NCBI GenBank assembly: GCA_963833885.1 | Contig: CAWHZU010000002.1 | Location: forward strand, 186,001 to 250,000 | Length of the DNA: 64,000 bases | DNA from: JASHPR01 sp963833885 | GTDB lineage: Bacteria > Actinomycetota > Actinomycetes > Streptosporangiales > Streptosporangiaceae | Reading direction: 5' to 3' | Shown here: in pieces, positions 1 through 8,377 of the stretch | Numbering within the stretch: the first letter of the stretch is position 1 | How the letters are laid out: every line of letters begins with the position of its first letter | Notes under the pieces: model-generated | Told to the model about the DNA's origin: nothing | What the model saw: only the letters and a program-made list of their open reading frames with translations | The model's database searches: none | Position numbers and translations under genes: made by a program

Positions 1-2
1 TT

Positions 3-386
3 CAAGATCGCCCCACAGGTGAGCTCGTGAAAGAGCTGTCTGAGCAGGTATCCCATCTAGTCAGGGACGAGCTGCGGCTGGCGCAGCTGGAAATGACCCG
101 GAAGGGCAAGCAGGCTGGCCTCGGCATCGGCCTGTTCGCGGGCAGCGGCGGCATAGCCGTCTACGGGCTTGGCTGCCTGATCGCTTGCGCGGTCATCGCG
201 ATCGCCTCGGTCCTGGCCGCCTGGCTCGCCGCGCTCATCGTTGGCGCCGCACTGCTGCTGCTGGCTGGGGCGGCTGCGCTGCTTGGCAAGGGGCGGCTGG
301 CCAAGGCCACGCCCCCCGTGCCCGAGGAAACGATCGGCAATGTGAAGGCCGATGTTGACGAGATCAAGGAGAGGACGCACCGATGA
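3..386 (+). CDS. Phage holin family (superfamily 6-like) membrane protein, 5' end outside window
   Basis: Small actinobacterial membrane protein of the 'phage holin family' type. Despite the name, these are chromosomal proteins of unknown function, not phage lysis proteins. The cytoplasmic start carries a KELSEQVSHLVRDELRLAQ-like amphipathic segment, followed by two hydrophobic segments and a charged tail (VKADVDEIKERTHR). A GTG at 27 could serve as start. However, the frame stays open to the window edge and reads QDRPTGELVKELSEQ, and TGELV is typical family sequence, so the true start most likely lies left of the window. It overlaps the next gene by 4 bp (ATGA). The family call is from memory of the pattern. 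Confidence 0.8.
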   Translation, partial: QDRPTGELVKELSEQVSHLVRDELRLAQLEMTRKGKQAGLGIGLFAGSGGIAVYGLGCLIACAVIAIASVLAAWLAALIVGAALLLLAGAAALLGKGRLAKATPPVPEETIGNVKADVDEIKERTHR

Positions 387-688
387 GCACCGGACGGACC
401 GAAGGTGAGCTGCGGGAAGACATCGAGCAGACCCGCCAGCAGCTCGGCCAGACGGCCGAGGCGCTGGCCGCCAAGGCGGACGTGAAGGCGCGGGCGAAGC
501 AGAAGGTGAGCCAGGTCAAGGAGCAGGCGACCGCCCGCGCGACCCAGGCCAGGGAGCAGGCGACCGCCCGCGCCAGCCAGGCCAGGGAGCAGGCAGCCGA
601 CGGCTGGCTGAGCAACCCGTCGGCGCTTGCCGCTGGGGCCGCGGTCGTATTCGCCGGTATCGCCATCATGCTTTGGCGGCGCCGATGA
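383..688 (+). CDS. DUF3618 domain protein
   Basis: Protein of 101 aa. The N-terminal segment (REDIEQTRQQLGQTAEALAAKADVKARAKQK, read in pieces) is the DUF3618 signature. A charged helical stretch with the near-repeat KEQATARATQAREQATARAS follows. The C-terminus is a single transmembrane helix (about residues 78-96) ending in RRR. The start is the ATG of an ATGA overlap with the holin-family gene, so the two are translationally coupled. DUF3618 and holin-family proteins commonly sit together in actinobacteria. Their function is unknown; the topology suggests a cytoplasmic coiled segment tethered to the membrane. Confidence 0.82.
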   Translation: MSTGRTEGELREDIEQTRQQLGQTAEALAAKADVKARAKQKVSQVKEQATARATQAREQATARASQAREQAADGWLSNPSALAAGAAVVFAGIAIMLWRRR

Positions 689-755
689 CGGCCGATGTTT
701 GAGGCTCGCGTGGAGGGCATGAACGTGAACTAGCCCGCCCCGGAGAGGTACCAAC

Positions 756-1559
756 ATGACGGCTTCCATGACCCACCTGCCCGCCCACACCGAGGACCCG
801 AGTGATCAGGCGCTGGTGCGTCTTGTCCAGTCGCTGCCACGGCAGAGTCTCGAACGCGATACCGCCTGTCAGCAACTCGTCACCAGGTACCAGTCGCTGG
901 TTCGGCACTGCGCCATGCGATACCGGCAGAGCCCGGAGTCGCAGGAGGAACTGATGCAGGTCGGATACGTCGGCCTGCTCAAGGCGATCAATAACTTCGA
1001 CCCCGCGGTCGGCAGGAACCTCGCCGCGTACGCGCAGCCGTGCATCAGCGGGGAGATCAAGCGGCACTTCCGGGACAAGCGCTGGCAGGTGCACGTGAAG
1101 CGGTCCGTGCAGGAGCTGCGCCAGGAACTGCGGCAGGCCAGGGTTGACCTGACTCAGCAGCTGGCCCGGTCGCCGCGGTCCGACGAGCTGGCCACCCATC
1201 TCGGCGTGAGCGGCGCCGACCTGCGCGATGCCGAGCACGCCGACCTCGTATTCCAGGCTGCGTCGCTGGACGCGCCGATGCCCGGCGGCCAGGAGGCGGC
1301 GGCTCTCGGCGATTTCATGGGTGAGGAAGACCCGCAGCTCGAGCACGCGCTCGACATTCAGTCTGTCTGGACTCACTGGGATGACCTGCCGGAACGGCAG
1401 CAGAAGCTGCTGATGATGCGGTTCTACGGGAACATGAGCCAGGCCGAGATCGGCGACCGGCTCGGCATCTCCCAGATGCACGTGTCCCGGCTGCTCGCTG
1501 CGGCCCTCGACTACCTGCGCGAACAGATCGTGGGCGCGGAAGCTGGCCCGCGAAGCTGA
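756..1559 (+). CDS. SigB/SigF-family RNA polymerase sigma factor
   Basis: Alternative sigma-70 of 267 aa with regions 2, 3 and 4. Region 2 carries QEELMQVGYVGLLKAINNFDP and a GEIKRHFRDKRW segment typical of the SigB/F/G group. Region 3 contains LARSPRSDELATHLGVS. Region 4 ends with the HTH MSQAEIGDRLGISQMHVSRLL. A purine-rich Shine-Dalgarno (SD, ggagagg) lies about 9 nt before the ATG; Met5 is an alternative start. In this family, activity is normally controlled by partner switching: a HATPase anti-sigma, a STAS antagonist and PP2C phosphatases. All of these are encoded within the next 11 kb. Which anti-sigma acts on this factor is inference. Confidence 0.92.
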   Translation: MTASMTHLPAHTEDPSDQALVRLVQSLPRQSLERDTACQQLVTRYQSLVRHCAMRYRQSPESQEELMQVGYVGLLKAINNFDPAVGRNLAAYAQPCISGEIKRHFRDKRWQVHVKRSVQELRQELRQARVDLTQQLARSPRSDELATHLGVSGADLRDAEHADLVFQAASLDAPMPGGQEAAALGDFMGEEDPQLEHALDIQSVWTHWDDLPERQQKLLMMRFYGNMSQAEIGDRLGISQMHVSRLLAAALDYLREQIVGAEAGPRS

Positions 1560-1599
1560 CCGCAGGCCGCGCGAGCGGGCGCGGCGCGCCAGACTCCGG

Positions 1600-3546
1600 T
1601 CAGCCGTCCGGGGGCTCACCAGCCCGCAGCGCCAGCATGGTCACGTTGTCGCGCAGCTCACCGCCGCCGATCTCCAGCACCATCTCCTGGATCCGGGACA
1701 CCACCCGGGCCGCGGGTTCCCCGGCGAGCGCCGCCAGCTCGTCGGTGAGGCGGTCTTCGAAATCGACCATGTGCGGCCCGCACGCGCTGATGAGGCCGTC
1801 GGTGAAGAGGAACAGCAGGTCACCGGGCTCAAGGTCCAGTTCCTGCGTGGCCGGCTCGGCGTCCGGGAAGATCCCGAGCGGCAGCCCGCCGCCCTGCAGG
1901 ACCTGCGTCCTGCCGTCCGGCCTGACCAGGACCGGCCACGGATGGCCCGCGCTGCCCAGCACCACGTGCAGGCGGCCGTCCTGCCACTGCAGGTAGCCAA
2001 CGCTGGCGGTGACGAAGCGGCCGCCGAACTCCTCCTCCATCATGATCTCGTTAGCGCCGCGCAGCACCGCCGCCGGATCGGGATCCGAGTGCGCGAGCAC
2101 GCGAATCGCATGCCTGGCAGCGGCGGCGACGGCCGCCAGCTCCTGGCCGCCGCAGACGTCGCCGATGGAGATTCCCCATCCGCCGCCGGCCGGGTAGCTG
2201 TCGTAGAAGTCGCTGCCCACGTACTGCGCGATGGCCGCCAGATGGCCGGCGGCGACCTCGGCGCCCGGAAGCTGGCGGGGATGGCGGGGCAGCAGGCCCG
2301 CCTGCAGCGCATCGGCGATCTCGGTACGGTGCCGCAGCACCCGGCCGGCCCGCATCGCCAGCGCGAGTTGCTCGCCGAGCTCCTCGACCAGCCCGACGTC
2401 GGCCATCCCGAAATGACCGTGCCTGGCGGCCCGGGCCAGGGTCAGCGCGCCGTAGCGGTGGTCGCTGTACACGAGCGGCACGCTGAGCAGGGACGTGGTG
2501 CCCAGCTGCATCAGCAGCGGCGCGCCGCCAGGGCCGCCGGAGCCGTTTCCGAGGATGCCCGGGTCCTCGGCGTGCGCGACGAGCATCGAGATACCCGTCT
2601 GGTGAACCTGCGCCGGAGCCGAGTCCGACGAGGGGTCCACCCCCGCCACCTCGCGCGCCAGCTCCTCGGACGGCTGGTCTTCGGGCCCCACCACCAGCTG
2701 CCGCCGCAGCCGCTCGTTCCGCTCCACGTCAAGGATGAGCCACGCAGACAGCTCACGCGCCAGCAGCCGCGCGAAGCGCTGCATGGTCACCGGTTCGGTG
2801 CTTTCGGCATTCTCGAGCAGTATGCGGGTGGCCGACGTCACGAGGTCGAGGCGCCGTGTCGCCGACCGGAGCGCGGGGTCTGCCTGCTGCGCTTCTCCGT
2901 TCTGGCTCCCGCCGTGCTCGGGCGCCGGGACGGCCAGGACGACGCCGGGCGCGCCCACGGCGGCGATGAGCTGGCCGGAGTCGCCGCGCGCCAGCACCGG
3001 GCACACGGTGATCTCACGCTCCGCGACCCCATCGGCGGTCAGCACACCGCAGCGCACCGTGCGGATCTCGCCAGTGCGCACGACAGCCGCGAGCTGGGAC
3101 TGCAGCGCCGCACGGAACGGCAGGTCGATGAAGGCGGTCAGCAGTTTTCCCGTCGGGTACCCGGAGCCCGAACCCACCAGCTGCCCGGCGGCCGAGTTGG
3201 CGCGCCGCACCGTTCCGTCGAGCCCGAGCAGGAACAGCGGCACCGGGACCTGCTGGAAGACGGCCTGCAGCAGCCGTCGCTCGGCGTTCGGGCCGTCGGC
3301 CGGGTCCCCGCGGGGGCCGCCCGAAGCGTCCTTCGCGCCTGCGAGCTCCTGCACCGCCCCGTCAAGCTCGGCGAGGGCGGCCTCGAGCAGCGGCCCGAGC
3401 TCGGCCCCGGGCAGCCCCGCGGCCTGCCGCAACGCGTCGCTTCTGGCCTTCAGCCGGGCGGCCTCGCCTGCTGCCTCCCGGGGGTCAGCGGACCGTGCCA
3501 CGCGCTGGTCAGGCACTGCTGGTCCAGCCGAGCCCGTCGCCTCCAC
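1600..3546 (-). CDS. PAS-GAF-PP2C (SpoIIE/RsbU-type) serine phosphatase
   Basis: Cytoplasmic 648-aa sensor phosphatase. An Ala/Glu-rich helical lead is followed by a PAS domain (about 90-200), a GAF domain (about 230-395) and a PP2C/SpoIIE domain (about 405-645). The metal-site aspartates are visible in GSDFYDS, GDVCGG, FTDGLIS and LRDNVTML. The usual GHG after GDV is replaced by GGQ. Proteins of this class dephosphorylate STAS anti-anti-sigma factors. It is the last gene of a minus-strand operon. The GTG start at 3546 overlaps the upstream ANTAR gene by 38 bp; an alternative GTG at 3516 would give an 8-bp GTGCCTGA overlap and loses nothing conserved. Confidence 0.88.
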   Translation of the reverse strand: MEATGSAGPAVPDQRVARSADPREAAGEAARLKARSDALRQAAGLPGAELGPLLEAALAELDGAVQELAGAKDASGGPRGDPADGPNAERRLLQAVFQQVPVPLFLLGLDGTVRRANSAAGQLVGSGSGYPTGKLLTAFIDLPFRAALQSQLAAVVRTGEIRTVRCGVLTADGVAEREITVCPVLARGDSGQLIAAVGAPGVVLAVPAPEHGGSQNGEAQQADPALRSATRRLDLVTSATRILLENAESTEPVTMQRFARLLARELSAWLILDVERNERLRRQLVVGPEDQPSEELAREVAGVDPSSDSAPAQVHQTGISMLVAHAEDPGILGNGSGGPGGAPLLMQLGTTSLLSVPLVYSDHRYGALTLARAARHGHFGMADVGLVEELGEQLALAMRAGRVLRHRTEIADALQAGLLPRHPRQLPGAEVAAGHLAAIAQYVGSDFYDSYPAGGGWGISIGDVCGGQELAAVAAAARHAIRVLAHSDPDPAAVLRGANEIMMEEEFGGRFVTASVGYLQWQDGRLHVVLGSAGHPWPVLVRPDGRTQVLQGGGLPLGIFPDAEPATQELDLEPGDLLFLFTDGLISACGPHMVDFEDRLTDELAALAGEPAARVVSRIQEMVLEIGGGELRDNVTMLALRAGEPPDG

Positions 3547-4300
3547 GGGACTCGATGATCCTCGTGGCGACGTCGGTCACCTTCATGTTCTGCGCCTGCG
3601 AGACCTGCCGCATCCGCTGCAGTGCCTCCTCGGCCGTGCAGCCGAGCGCATGCATCAGCACACCTTTGGCCTGGTCAACCACGGCGCGGGACTCGGCGGC
3701 GTCACGAAGCTGCCGGGCTGCGCGCCGAGCGTCACCATACTCGGATGCGACGCCGACCGCCGCTCCGCCGAAGGCGAGCAGGCGCTCGGCCACCGCGACC
3801 GAATCGGGGCCCAGCGTCCTGGGCCGCGCACCGTACAGCGACAGGCACACGGCCTCACCGCCGGTCCGGTGGGCCAGGCTGAGCGAGCACCGGACGCCCT
3901 GGCGCAGCGCCGCGCTCGCGTACTCCGGCCACCGCCACTCCTCAAGCGTATCGGCGCAGCCGGCCTCTCCCGAACCGAGCGCGTCGAGCAGCGGGCCGCT
4001 CCCGCAGCGCACCTGCACGTCGATCAGCCCAGGCAGGGACGGATGGCTCGCGGCGACCGCCACGGGCTCGCCGCTCTGCCAGAAGACGGCCGCGGCGCCG
4101 GAGCAGCCGGGCACCTGCCGGGCGGCCTGGTCCACGAGCTGGTTCAGGGACCTGGGAGCAGACGTCTCGGCGGTGCCCAGCAGCCCAGTGGCTTCACGCG
4201 CCAGGTCAGCCCCGGACGTAGCGTTCCGCCTCCCATCGCGCGTGCGCCGCGTCGGCGGTCGTGGCGCTGGTGCCCTTCCGGTCATCTCTCTGGGTATCAC
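3509..4300 (-). CDS. GAF-ANTAR domain protein
   Basis: Protein of 263 aa. A GAF-like sensor covers about residues 50-185 and a C-terminal ANTAR domain about 190-250 (RAVVDQAKGVLMHALGCTAEEALQRM in pieces). ANTAR domains bind paired hexaloop RNA hairpins and act as antiterminators. The putative start is a GTG whose GTGA overlaps the stop of the upstream hybrid kinase. An internal ATG at 4285 (MTGRAPAP) is possible, and the first 45 residues look non-conserved. It lies between a histidine kinase/receiver protein and a PP2C phosphatase, so it is probably an output or co-sensor of the same stimulus. No cognate RNA hairpin pair was identified. Confidence 0.85.
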   Translation of the reverse strand: MIPREMTGRAPAPRPPTRRTRDGRRNATSGADLAREATGLLGTAETSAPRSLNQLVDQAARQVPGCSGAAAVFWQSGEPVAVAASHPSLPGLIDVQVRCGSGPLLDALGSGEAGCADTLEEWRWPEYASAALRQGVRCSLSLAHRTGGEAVCLSLYGARPRTLGPDSVAVAERLLAFGGAAVGVASEYGDARRAARQLRDAAESRAVVDQAKGVLMHALGCTAEEALQRMRQVSQAQNMKVTDVATRIIESRGGDGLGWTSSA

Positions 4301-7300
4301 GTTTCCCTGGCCCCGGGTACCCTGACCCAGCGCTCCATGCAGCTGAGCAGTTCGTCGGTGTCCACGGGCTTGGTGATGTAGTCGGTTGCCCCGGCGGCGA
4401 GGCTCTTATCCCGGTCACCGTGCATCGCGCGGGCGGTCACCGCGATCACCGGCAGCCCGCTGAACTCCGGGATCTTGCGGATCGCGCCGGTGGTGGTGTA
4501 CCCGTCCTGCTCCGGCATCATCACGTCCATCAAGACGATGTCGATGCCAGGGTTGGCGCGCAGCATCTCGATGCCGGTCCGGCCGTCGGGCGCGTGCAGC
4601 ACCGTCATGCCGTACAGCTCCAGGATGCTGGTGATCGCGAAGGCGTTGCGCATGTCGTCGTCGACGATCAGGACCCTCTTCCCGTGGAGGCTGTCGTGCG
4701 CTCCGGGCGGTGTCTGCGACCGCCTGTTACGCTGCCCGGCCGGCGGGTCCGGCGGCGAACCGGCGGGCTCGGTGTCCGACCCGCCCGCCCGGCCCGGCCC
4801 GGCTGCCGCGCTCGCCCCGCCCACCCTGCTAGCCCCGCCCATCCCGCCCGCGGCCGCACCGTTCGATGCCACGAGCCCAGCCGGCCGGGCGGCCGGTTCG
4901 CGCTCCTCGGCGGCCGGAAGCTGGGCCGGCAGGAACAGCGTGAACGTGCTGCCCTCGCCGGGAACACTCTCGGCCGTGATCCGCCCGCCCAGCTGTGTGG
5001 CCAGCTCCCGGCAGATCGCCAGGCCCAGGCCGGTCCCGCCGTAGCGGCGGCTGGTGGTGCCGTCCCCCTGCTGGAACGCGCCGAAGATCACTTCGAGGTT
5101 GTGCTCGCTGATACCCACGCCGGTGTCGGTCACCGAGAACGCGATGACCGAGCCGGCGGCACCGGCCGCGGCGCTCGCGGTGATCCGCAGCTCCACCCGT
5201 CCCTGCTCGGTGAACTTGACCGCGTTCGACAGCAGGTTGTGCAGGATCTGCCGGAGCCGCTGGCGGTCGGTGACCAGCTCGGCGGGGAGGCCGGGCGGCA
5301 GCGGCTCGGCCTCGAACTCGAGGCCCTTTTCCGTCGTCAGTGGCCGGAAGATGGCGCGGAGGTCATCGACGAGGGCAGCGAGGGCGAACTGCTCGGGGTG
5401 CAGGTCCATCTTGCCGGCCTCTACCCGGGACAGGTCCAGGATGTCGTTGATGAGCTGCAGCAGGTCGGTCCCTGACGAGTGGATGACCTGTGCGTACTCG
5501 ACCTGCTTGGGAGTCAGGTTCTGCTCCGCGTTCTGGGAGAGCAGCCTGGCGAGGATGAGCAGGCTGTTCAGCGGGGTGCGCAGTTCGTGTGACATGTTCG
5601 CGAGGAACTGTGACTTGTACCTTGACGCCAGGTCGAGCTCGCGCGCGCGGTCCTCGAGTTCCTGCCTGGCCTGCTCGATTTCCACGTTCTTGATCTCGAT
5701 GTCCCGGTTCTGCCTGGCAAGCTGCGCTGCCTTGTCCTCCAGCTCGGCGTTGGAGCGCTGCAGCTCGTCCTGCCGGACCTGGAGTTCCCGGGTTCGGGCC
5801 TGCAGCTCCGCCGCGAGCCGCTGCGACTCGGCCAGCAGCGCGTCGGTCCTCGAGTTGGCGATGATCGTGTTGACGTTGACGCCGATGGTCTCCATCAGCT
5901 GCTCCATGAAGTCCTGGTGCAGCTGCGTGAACCGGGAGAACGCGCCCGCCTCGATGACGCCGAGGACCTGGTCCTCGAACACGATCGGCAGGACCACCAG
6001 GTTGACCGGGGCCGCCTCGCCGAGCCCGGAGGAGATCTTCACGTAATCGGCTGGCAGGTCGGTCACCACGATGGGCTTCTTGGTGCGCGCCACCTGGCCG
6101 ATCAGCGACTGGCCGAGGCGGAACTGGCTCGGCGCCTCGATGTCGGCGCGCAGCCCGTAGCCCGCGATGAGCCGCAGCCGGGTCTCGCCGCCGTTGCTCT
6201 CGGCCAGGAAAAACGTGCCGTGCTGCGCTCCGACCAGCGGGACCAGGTGGTCCATGATCAGCTCTGCGACCACGCGGAGATCTCGATGGCCCTGCATCTG
6301 GCCTGCGATCCTGGCCAGATTCGACTGCAGCCAGCCCTGGTCCTCGTAGGCGTTGGTCGTCTCGCGCAGCGAATGGACCATCGCGTTGATGTTGTCCTTG
6401 AGCTCGGCGACCTCTCCCTGGGCCTCGACCGAGATCGACCGGGTCAGGTCGCCGGTGGCAACGGCGCTGGTGACCTCCGCGATCGCCCGGACCTGGCGGG
6501 TGAGGTTCCCGGCCAGCTCGTTGACGTTCTCGGTCAGCCGCTTCCAGGTGCCGGACACGCCCTCGACCTCGGCCTGGCCGCCGAGCCTGCCCTCGCTGCC
6601 CACCTCCCTGGCGACCCGGGTGACCTCGGCCGCGAACGCCGACAGCTGGTCGACCATCGTGTTGATCGTGGTCTTCAGCTCCAGGATCTCGCCGCGCGCG
6701 TCCACGTCGATCTTCTTCGACAGGTCACCGTTGGCCACCGCGGTCGTCACCTGGGCGATGTTGCGGACCTGGCTGGTCAGGTTGTTGGCCATCGAGTTGA
6801 CGTTGTCGGTCAGGTCTTTCCACGTCCCCGCGACGTGCGGAACGACGGCCTGGCCGCCCAGGATCCCCTCGGTGCCCACCTCGCGGGCCACCCGCGTTAC
6901 CTCGCCGCCGAACACGCCCAGCGTGTCGACCATCCCGTTGATCGCCTCGGCCAGCACCGCGACCTCGCCCCGGGCCTCGACGGTGATCTTCTGGCTCAGG
7001 TCGCCGCGGGCCACCGCGGTGGCCACCTGGGCGATCGAGCGGACCTGAGCGGTCAGGTTGGACGCCATGACGTTGACGTTGTTGGTCAGGTCCTCCCAGG
7101 TGCCCGACACCCCGCGCACGGCGGCCTGGCCGCCGAGGTTTCCCTCGGTGCCCACCTCGCGGGCCACCCGGGTCACCTCGTCCGCGAACGCCGACAGCTG
7201 GTCGACCATCGTGTTCAGCGTGGTCTTCAGCTCCAGGATCTCGCCGCGCGCGTCGACGTTGATCTTCTGAGTGAGATCACCCTGCGCCACCGCGGTGGCC

Positions 7301-8193
7301 ACCTGGGCGATCGACCGGACCTGCGCGGTCAGGTTGCCCGCCATGAAGTTCACCGAATCGGTCAGGTCCCGCCACGTCCCGCCGACACCGGGAACCCGCG
7401 CCTGCCCGCCAAGCCGGCCATCGGTGCCCACCTCGCGGGCCACCCGCGTCACCTCGTCCGCGAACGCCGACAACTCGTCCACCATCGTGTTGATGGTGTT
7501 CTTGAGCTCCAGGATCTCGCCGCGCGCGTCGACGTTGATCTTCTGAGTGAGATCACCCTGCGCCACCGCGGTCGTTACCTGGGCGATCGACCGGACCTGC
7601 GCGGTCAGGTTGCCCGCCATGAAGTTCACCGAATCGGTCAGGTCCCGCCACGTCCCGCCGACACCGGGAACCCGCGCCTGCCCGCCAAGCCGGCCATCGG
7701 TGCCCACCTCGCGGGCCACCCGCGTCACCTCGTCCGCGAACGCCGACAGCTCGTCCACCATCGTGTTCAGCGTGTTCTTCAGCTCGAGCATCTCGCCCTT
7801 GACGTCGACGGTGATCTTCTGGCCGAGGTCGCCCTTGGCCACGGCCGTCGCGACCCGGGCGACGTCGCGCACCTGGCCGGTCAGATTGCCCGCCATCGAG
7901 TTCACCGAGTCGGTGAGGTCCTTCCAGCTTCCGGCCAGCGCGGGCACCTCTGCCTGGCCGCCGAGCCTGCCCTCGCTGCCCACCTCCCTGGCAACCCGGG
8001 TCACCTCGGAGGTGACGAGCGAAAGCTGCTCGTTCATGCCGTTGAACACGGCCGCGATCTCGTCCATGAGCGGGTCATCCGCGGCGGGCAGACGGGTGCT
8101 GAAGTCGCCACTGCGCACCGCGGTCAGCCCGGTCAGCAGACGCTGCAGCCGGTTGTCCGCGGGCTGTCCCGCCCGTTCGGTGATTGTCGTCAT
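4297..8193 (-). CDS. Soluble poly-HAMP hybrid histidine kinase (HAMP repeats-GAF-HisKA-HATPase-REC)
   Basis: Protein of 1298 aa with no transmembrane segment. An N-terminal HAMP-like region is followed by six about 92-residue HAMP-type units, each marked by EVTRVAREVG (first at about residue 63). Next come GAF (about 650-800), a coiled coil (about 805-860) and HisKA with His869 in MSHELRTPLN. A HATPase domain follows (DTGVGIS, GGTGLGLAIC), then an Ala/Gly/Pro-rich linker and a C-terminal receiver with Asp1223 in LMDVMMPEQDG. The poly-HAMP layout recalls fungal group III (Nik1/Os-1) osmosensing hybrid kinases. It heads an operon, GTGA-coupled to the ANTAR gene. A separate downstream acceptor (Hpt) was not seen. 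Confidence 0.93.
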   Translation of the reverse strand: MTTITERAGQPADNRLQRLLTGLTAVRSGDFSTRLPAADDPLMDEIAAVFNGMNEQLSLVTSEVTRVAREVGSEGRLGGQAEVPALAGSWKDLTDSVNSMAGNLTGQVRDVARVATAVAKGDLGQKITVDVKGEMLELKNTLNTMVDELSAFADEVTRVAREVGTDGRLGGQARVPGVGGTWRDLTDSVNFMAGNLTAQVRSIAQVTTAVAQGDLTQKINVDARGEILELKNTINTMVDELSAFADEVTRVAREVGTDGRLGGQARVPGVGGTWRDLTDSVNFMAGNLTAQVRSIAQVATAVAQGDLTQKINVDARGEILELKTTLNTMVDQLSAFADEVTRVAREVGTEGNLGGQAAVRGVSGTWEDLTNNVNVMASNLTAQVRSIAQVATAVARGDLSQKITVEARGEVAVLAEAINGMVDTLGVFGGEVTRVAREVGTEGILGGQAVVPHVAGTWKDLTDNVNSMANNLTSQVRNIAQVTTAVANGDLSKKIDVDARGEILELKTTINTMVDQLSAFAAEVTRVAREVGSEGRLGGQAEVEGVSGTWKRLTENVNELAGNLTRQVRAIAEVTSAVATGDLTRSISVEAQGEVAELKDNINAMVHSLRETTNAYEDQGWLQSNLARIAGQMQGHRDLRVVAELIMDHLVPLVGAQHGTFFLAESNGGETRLRLIAGYGLRADIEAPSQFRLGQSLIGQVARTKKPIVVTDLPADYVKISSGLGEAAPVNLVVLPIVFEDQVLGVIEAGAFSRFTQLHQDFMEQLMETIGVNVNTIIANSRTDALLAESQRLAAELQARTRELQVRQDELQRSNAELEDKAAQLARQNRDIEIKNVEIEQARQELEDRARELDLASRYKSQFLANMSHELRTPLNSLLILARLLSQNAEQNLTPKQVEYAQVIHSSGTDLLQLINDILDLSRVEAGKMDLHPEQFALAALVDDLRAIFRPLTTEKGLEFEAEPLPPGLPAELVTDRQRLRQILHNLLSNAVKFTEQGRVELRITASAAAGAAGSVIAFSVTDTGVGISEHNLEVIFGAFQQGDGTTSRRYGGTGLGLAICRELATQLGGRITAESVPGEGSTFTLFLPAQLPAAEEREPAARPAGLVASNGAAAGGMGGASRVGGASAAAGPGRAGGSDTEPAGSPPDPPAGQRNRRSQTPPGAHDSLHGKRVLIVDDDMRNAFAITSILELYGMTVLHAPDGRTGIEMLRANPGIDIVLMDVMMPEQDGYTTTGAIRKIPEFSGLPVIAVTARAMHGDRDKSLAAGATDYITKPVDTDELLSCMERWVRVPGARET
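7261..7816 (-). repeat. 276-bp tandem DNA repeat encoding HAMP units
   Basis: Two neighbouring HAMP units are almost identical at the DNA level. The segment at about 7301-7470 matches 7577-7746 essentially base for base at an offset of 276 bp (92 codons). Flanking units show the same period with more divergence; for example 6571-6625 resembles 7951-8005, five periods away. This points to recent unit duplication or conversion. Confidence 0.85.
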
Positions 8194-8377
8194 CGGGACT
8201 CCTTAGCTACCCAGGGCAACTTCGTCACGGCAGGGTGAGTGCGCCCCAGCGGCCAGCACATGCGACAGACCGATCCTGTCACTCCCCGTGTAGGCGGAGA
8301 ATAGTCAGCAGATTGCAAAACGCGCGGTAGCGTGCGAGTACGCGCGGTTGCGGGTGCCCGCGGGAAGGCAGGAAGGC
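8194..8377. promoter_or_regulatory. Divergent intergenic region, hybrid kinase / ANTAR-PP2C
   Basis: About 184 bp between two divergently transcribed signalling genes. It must hold promoters for both, but I could not single out a convincing -35/-10 pair. A GGGAAGG at 8362-8368 lies 9 nt before the GTG at 8378 and looks like the SD of the rightward gene. Confidence 0.4.

Noticed and set aside
3..386. Holin family protein as a prophage marker
   Set aside because: No lysin, integrase, portal or tail genes are nearby, and the neighbour is DUF3618; this is the chromosomal actinobacterial family.
27..386. GTG at 27 as a definite start codon
   Set aside because: The upstream in-frame codons read typical family sequence to the window edge, so the gene is better treated as truncated.
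1771..3558. Long plus-strand frame (595 codons) opposite the PP2C gene
   Set aside because: It is a high-GC antisense shadow: Arg/Pro/His-rich, no domain, while the minus strand shows clear PAS-GAF-PP2C motifs. The same holds for 5917-8238 opposite the HAMP kinase and 32717-34873 opposite the SDR and large subunit genes.
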